Shown in pieces: positions 21,545-23,744 of a stretch of 23,744 nucleotides of DNA. Source of the stretch: Candidatus Staskawiczbacteria bacterium (GTDB taxonomy: Bacteria; Patescibacteriota; Minisyncoccia; Minisyncoccales; Staskawiczbacteraceae); contig CALRFZ010000012.1 of the NCBI GenBank assembly GCA_943357015.1, positions 1 through 23,744 on the forward strand, given 5' to 3'. Within the stretch, counting starts at the first letter, position 1. Each line of letters opens with the position of its first letter. The position numbers and the translations under genes are program-made. The notes under the pieces were generated by a model. The model ran no database searches. It was not told the DNA's origin and saw nothing but the letters and a program-made list of their open reading frames with translations.

Positions 21545-21877
21545 CTAAGCCCCTATTGTTGTTTTAACGATAAATGGCAATGAGAAAGCCAAGACTCCTA
21601 CAGCGGCCCCCACAACACCCCACAAGACAGATTGTCTAGCAGTATCAACTTTTCCTGAATCTCCTTGAGCAGTCAAAAATTGAAATCCGGCCAAAAGAAA
21701 CATGATTACAGCAAAAGCCATAAACAATGGCCAAACGAAATCTAACACTTTATTAACAAGTCCTTGGCTATCTAAAGATAAGGTTGCTGGCGTATTTCCT
21801 AATACAACAGCAAATGTGGCAATTGGTAAAACCAATAATGTGGCTGAAGCTAAGATAGTAACTAATTTTTTATTCAT
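21545..21877 (-). CDS. VirB2/TrbC-like small membrane protein (array member 7)
   Basis: A 110-residue protein: signal peptide, DFVWPLFMAFAVIMFLLAGFQFLTA, loop QGDSGKVDTARQ (Ser replaces the usual Pro) and LWGVVGAAVGVLAFSLPF. I chose ATG 21877 because MNKKLVTILASATLLVLP aligns with members 4 and 5; an ATG at 21925 would add 16 residues unlike the paralogues. Confidence 0.85.
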   Translation of the reverse strand: MNKKLVTILASATLLVLPIATFAVVLGNTPATLSLDSQGLVNKVLDFVWPLFMAFAVIMFLLAGFQFLTAQGDSGKVDTARQSVLWGVVGAAVGVLAFSLPFIVKTTIGA

Positions 21878-21983
21878 TTTAAGATGGCGATTTAATTTAT
21901 TTGTAATAGCCCAATAATCAAACAAATTGTGGAAAGTATTATTTATAAATTAATATCGTTTTATAAACTAAGTCGACCTTTGC

Positions 21984-22018
21984 GCTTTAAATTACAAAAT
22001 TCTTTCGTAATTTAAAGC
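21984..22018. repeat. 12-bp perfect hairpin
   Basis: gctttaaattac (21984-21995) pairs with gtaatttaaagc (22007-22018) around 11 nt, in the 237-bp spacer between array members 7 and 8. Confidence 0.6.
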
Positions 22019-22039
22019 TTTGTGCGGTCAAATATTTGT

Positions 22040-22105
22040 AACCAGCTTTTTATTTTCTAAGTAATTTTAACTTAAATTACTAGATTAAAAAACAAAAAGC
22101 TGGTT
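22040..22105 (-). terminator. Large hairpin after array member 8, possible terminator
   Basis: aaccagcttttt (22040-22051) pairs perfectly with aaaaagctggtt (22094-22105); an inner tctaagtaattt/aaattactaga arm extends it. On the minus strand it begins 10 bases past the stop at 22115. T-rich stretches lie inside the structure rather than after it. Confidence 0.5.
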
Positions 22106-22114
22106 TTGACCAAA

Positions 22115-22477
22115 TTACGCTACCCCCAAAACCGCTTTAATAACCAAAATTAATCCGTTACCCGCTAAAACTATGCCAATACCAATTACCGCATATAATA
22201 ACGCCTGTTTAGCTTTGCCAATTTGAGCTTGGTTTCCGCCCGAAGTAACAAATAAAATTCCCGCCCATAAAATAACAATTGTTGCCAAAATTCCCACAAT
22301 ATTCATTATTGCACCCGAAATTGCTGTCAAAAGACTGGGGAAATTGCTGATACAATTTGCGCCACCAACAACAGGGCACAAGGGGTTGGTTAAAGTGACC
22401 ACGGCGTCATCAGCAAAAGCCGACCCTGTCACGCCTATTAAAATTACTGCTGTAAATAGTAATAAAAACTTTTTCAT
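22115..22477 (-). CDS. VirB2/TrbC-like pilin-type protein (array member 8)
   Basis: A 120-residue protein, the most divergent member: signal peptide (to SAFAD), a Cys pair (NPLCPVVGGANC) that could form a disulfide, helix IVGILATIVILWAGILFVTSGG, loop NQAQIGKAKQA, and helix LLYAVIGIGIVLAGNGLILVI. This is the form most like classical T4SS pilins of CPR. It may be the founder of the array, being farthest upstream in the transcription direction. Confidence 0.85.
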   Translation of the reverse strand: MKKFLLLFTAVILIGVTGSAFADDAVVTLTNPLCPVVGGANCISNFPSLLTAISGAIMNIVGILATIVILWAGILFVTSGGNQAQIGKAKQALLYAVIGIGIVLAGNGLILVIKAVLGVA

Positions 22478-22525
22478 TTATTTAAACAAATTCAAATTGA
22501 TTAAAAGTTAGAAATTAGATTTATT

Positions 22526-22819
22526 TTATTTTTTATGCAAATTCAAAACGTTTTCAATATATTCTACGCGCATTGGTAATTTATCATCTTTGTAGTCGTC
22601 GATAAAGGTATCTAGTTTTGTCTTAACTCCCCTTAAATCTTTTTTTACTTCACTTAAATCTTTTTTAACTTCATTTAAATCTTCCTTTACCTCACTAATC
22701 TCTCCACTTAATTCAGTAAATCTTTTATCCATATATTCTTGGTTATTCTGAAAACCATTGCTAATTATAACCGCTAGCTGATCCATAGTAGTGATTTTTT
22801 TATGATTTTTTGGTGACAT
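22526..22819 (-). CDS. Coiled-coil protein, paralogue of the next gene
   Basis: A 97-residue soluble protein, mostly one coiled coil: SEVKEDLNEVKKDLSEVKKD with 7-residue repeats. It shares its N-terminal NGFQxNQEYMDK(R/K)F and C-terminal LPMRxEY(I/V)ENVLNLxKK with the gene at 22840-23157, so the two arose by duplication. No signal peptide or membrane segment. Function unknown; oligomerising scaffold is a guess. Confidence 0.75.
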   Translation of the reverse strand: MSPKNHKKITTMDQLAVIISNGFQNNQEYMDKRFTELSGEISEVKEDLNEVKKDLSEVKKDLRGVKTKLDTFIDDYKDDKLPMRVEYIENVLNLHKK

Positions 22820-22839
22820 ATTTTTGCGTGCCTACAAAT

Positions 22840-23157
22840 TTACTTCTTTGGTAAATTTAAAACATTTTCTACATATTCCATTCTCATTGGTAGTTTTTCT
22901 TCTCTGTATTCTTCAACAAAAGCGTCTAACTTAGTTTCTAGGTTATCAAATCTTTTATCCATTCTATCAAATCTTTGATCCACTCTATCAAGTCTTTGAT
23001 CAATTTTATCAAATCTTTGATCTATATTTCCAAATTTCTTATCTATATCGCTAAACTTCTTGTCCATATATTCTTGGTTAGCCTGAAAACCGTTATTGAT
23101 TAATTTTACCAAACCATCTAAATTATTTAGTTTTTCCTGATTGTTTTCTGATGCCAT
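22840..23157 (-). CDS. Coiled-coil protein with seven-residue repeats
   Basis: A 105-residue soluble protein. The middle (residues ~36-80) is a regular heptad array with DQRF/DQRL/DKRF at the repeat, encoded by 21-bp direct repeats around 22944-23043. Ends match the neighbouring paralogue. 20-bp gap to that gene, so co-transcribed. Repeat copy number probably changes by slippage. Family not recognised beyond coiled coil. Confidence 0.75.
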   Translation of the reverse strand: MASENNQEKLNNLDGLVKLINNGFQANQEYMDKKFSDIDKKFGNIDQRFDKIDQRLDRVDQRFDRMDKRFDNLETKLDAFVEEYREEKLPMRMEYVENVLNLPKK

Positions 23158-23223
23158 ATTTTTATTCGGATCACTTTATTTTTTATTAGTAGATTCGAAT
23201 GTAATTTGTAGATTAGTGTCGCC

Positions 23224-23744
23224 TTATTTTACAAACAATAAAGCGTAATGGTAGTCTCCCGATGCCAATTCTTTTCTGAAAAATAATCCTAAATCTTTAG
23301 CAATTTCTTTAATTTGGCTTGGGCTTACCATACCTTCGCGCGGGCTAAATGGGCCGGCTTTTAGCCAATCAACAATTAAAAGTTGTCCGCCAGATTTTAA
23401 AATTCTCTGCCCTTCCTTAATTATATCATATTTATTTTGGGTCTGAAATAACATATTGGGGATTAATACCACATCCAAATAATTATCAGGTAAAGTTGAG
23501 CCACTGGGCGCTTCTAAATCACATAAAACCATTACCACATTATTTAGTTTTGCCAAAGTTAATTTACTTTGCAGGGCGGATAACTTTTCTTCTTGAATAT
23601 CCATAGCATAAACTTTGCCTTTGGACAGTTTTTTGGCCAGCGCCATAGTAAAATCCGCCGACCCGCAACCAAACTCGCAGGCCAACATAGTGTCCTTTAA
23701 ATTAAGGTGAGTTAAAATGTCATCAACGTTTAAAAAGTCAGACA
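23224..23744 (-). CDS. Class I SAM-dependent methyltransferase, 5' end beyond window
   Basis: The frame is open from the window edge to the stop at 23224 (about 173 codons). It has the SAM-binding motif CEFGCGSADFTMALAKKL, acidic YAMDIQ, VVMVLCDLEAP (motif II) and LKSGGQLLIVDW (motif III). This is a small-molecule or protein/RNA-type Rossmann methyltransferase (UbiE-like look), not a DNA methyltransferase: there is no (D/N/S)PP(Y/F). An internal ATG at 23688 is too late, since SDFLNVDDILTHLNLKD precedes it in frame. Substrate unknown. Confidence 0.85.
   Translation of the reverse strand, partial: SDFLNVDDILTHLNLKDTMLACEFGCGSADFTMALAKKLSKGKVYAMDIQEEKLSALQSKLTLAKLNNVVMVLCDLEAPSGSTLPDNYLDVVLIPNMLFQTQNKYDIIKEGQRILKSGGQLLIVDWLKAGPFSPREGMVSPSQIKEIAKDLGLFFRKELASGDYHYALLFVK

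Noticed and set aside
18221..22477. Complete type IV secretion system
   Set aside because: Only VirB2/TrbC-like small proteins are present; no ATPase, VirB6, VirB8-10 or coupling protein is in the window.

Overview
The window looks like part of a genome from the Candidate Phyla Radiation (Patescibacteria, most likely a Parcubacteria-like lineage). This rests on AT-rich DNA, a short IF-2 with almost no N-terminal extension, few clear Shine-Dalgarno sites, a compact type IV pilus (T4P) cluster with divergent pseudopilins, and a run of small signal-peptide plus two-helix 'T4SS pilin' (VirB2/TrbC-like) genes. The standard genetic code fits: TGA ends the gene at 13727, and long core genes read through without in-frame TGA. 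The taxonomic call is an inference; no rRNA is present.

Region 1 (1-5940) is accessory DNA. It starts with the 5' part of a ParB-like/DNA methyltransferase fusion on the minus strand and a gene-poor stretch with hairpins and a possible broken small gene. Then comes a compact restriction-modification (R-M) module bounded by a 136-bp perfect inverted repeat (1401-1536 and 5601-5736). The module has a small XRE/HTH controller-like protein, a MvaI/BcnI-family (MutH-like) restriction endonuclease, a convergent methyltransferase fused at its N-terminus to a complete LexA repressor/self-cleaving protease, and a divergent SEC-C zinc-motif protein with an RNxxxH (HEPN-like) motif. The LexA-methyltransferase has a near-consensus, apparently leaderless promoter whose -35 lies inside an imperfect palindrome. 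This suggests an autoregulated, DNA-damage-responsive modification enzyme, and it is the most unusual item in the window.

Region 2 (5940-8300) holds core genes: infB and a small membrane protein on the minus strand, then a small Cys-rich protein on the plus strand.

Region 3 (8300-18190) is a T4P cluster on the plus strand: pilB, pilC, four prepilin-like genes (GspH/FimT-like, PilV/GspI-like, PilW/GspJ-like, and a PilX-like protein with a GSN-repeat body), pilM, pilN-like, pilO-like, a small membrane protein, and a CheY-like response regulator. Five spacers upstream of genes in this cluster carry inverted arms built from degenerate 7-bp units. One GspH-like prepilin has no ATG/GTG/TTG ahead of its class III leader and may start at AUU.

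Region 4 (18190-23744) lies on the minus strand. It holds eight paralogous VirB2/TrbC-like small membrane proteins, three with disulfide-type cysteine modules outside the membrane core, then two paralogous coiled-coil proteins and the 3' part of a SAM-dependent methyltransferase. The pilin-like genes are mostly separated by 130-240 bp AT-rich spacers with hairpins, so many are probably separate transcription units.
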